Below are positions 35,862 to 36,403 of a DNA stretch of 36,403 bases, piece by piece. How positions within the stretch are numbered: position 1 is the first letter of the stretch; each line of letters opens with the position of its first letter. A program made the translations under genes and the position numbers. Under the pieces are notes generated by a model that was given only the letters and a program-made list of their open reading frames with translations, was not told where the DNA came from and searched no databases. The stretch comes from Ichthyophonus hoferi (taxonomy: Eukaryota > Opisthokonta > Ichthyosporea > Ichthyophonida > Ichthyophonidae), in assembly GCA_002751075.1 (NCBI GenBank), contig NAOQ01000085.1:110661-147063 (forward strand). The letters run 5' to 3'.

Positions 35862-36403
35862 GGTGGGTGTAATAAACGTAATTGAAGTTATGTTTATGTC
35901 TAGAATATATACGTTATAGTCTATGTATATTCTAATAATGCAATACTATTGTTGCACTCACATATAATTATAGAATAGTTACAATATAACAGTATAATAC
36001 CTATTCTGGTGAGAATAGTAAGTAGAAGCTGGAGCGCTCCTGTAATTTATATTCGTTTAGAAAAAAAGTGAATACTGGATTGGCGGACGTTTTAACGTAT
36101 TCCTTTGTATACACGGAGTACAGATATGCTAAGGCATTTTTTATTATTATATTACAAATCGGCAGGACTTGTCTTAGGCAGGATGCTTAAGCAATGCGTT
36201 ATCTGGACCCAAAACACATGATCACAAATGACTTATTACCTAGTTGCAGGACCTCAGTCATTGGCTGGTTCAATTTTGAATGATCATCTTGGATTGCCAT
36301 TTAGCACCAATAGATTGCACGATGTTGCCAGACTGCTTACGTTATAATAATTGCCAACAATTATGAATGATTATAACTTTATAAAGAAATTTCCAAATTC
36401 TGA
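35862..36403. other. right flank without recognised genes
   Basis: The first 200 bases are AT-rich with no frame. From about 36160 to the end the composition is more balanced but only very short frames exist. It may still belong to the decayed element to its left. Nothing identifiable is seen. Confidence 0.4.

Overview
The window looks like nuclear DNA of an AT-rich, intron-rich eukaryote. Five protein genes can be read with good support. Four of them are split by many introns of about 0.2 to 1.5 kb, and the non-coding sequence is full of TA-rich simple repeats. The combination of an N-terminal C2 domain with an AGC kinase of the YPK1/Gad8 type is known mainly from fungi, so a fungus or close relative with unusually long introns is the best guess. 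This is inference; no rRNA, tRNA or mitochondrial marker is present to confirm it.

Layout from left to right: (1) 1-1193, no recognised gene. (2) 1194-6795, minus strand, a ten-exon CDK7 orthologue (CDK-activating and RNA polymerase II CTD kinase). (3) 6796-8115, a shared divergent promoter region with several CCAAT motifs. (4) 8116-9720, plus strand, an intronless gene for a 534-residue type I membrane protein that I do not recognise. (5) 9721-10920, a convergent spacer. (6) 10921-16476, minus strand, a seven-exon endonuclease V gene with all catalytic residues and one GC-AG intron. (7) 16477-19725, a gene-poor stretch with a G-rich tract. (8) about 19726-29706, plus strand, a C2-AGC kinase gene; the kinase part is secure, the 5' exons are provisional. 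(9) 30457-31030, minus strand, possible exons of an unrecognised small gene. (10) 31132-33515, minus strand, a four-exon SEC11 signal peptidase catalytic subunit gene. (11) about 33.87-35.86 kb, a decayed region with broken coding pieces on both strands that I cannot identify. (12) the remainder to the right edge holds nothing I recognise.

The genes are housekeeping or signalling genes with no shared pathway; their neighbourhood looks ordinary rather than a functional cluster. CDK7 acts in transcription and the cell cycle, ENDOV cleaves inosine-containing nucleic acid, the C2-AGC kinase is expected to be a TORC2/PDK1 effector, and SEC11 removes ER signal peptides. Splice-site choices were made by eye from GT/AG signals, reading phase and family homology. 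In CDK7, ENDOV and SEC11 every coding junction is phase-consistent; the C-terminal tail of CDK7 and the 5' third of the kinase gene are the least certain parts.

The most unusual points are a GC-AG intron in ENDOV confirmed by frame, a C2-domain junction in the kinase gene where the homology-preferred donor lacks GT, an intronless lineage-specific membrane protein among intron-rich genes, a 45-bp higher-order minisatellite, and the unidentified decayed element at the right end. I found no clear sign of a wholly new biological system.
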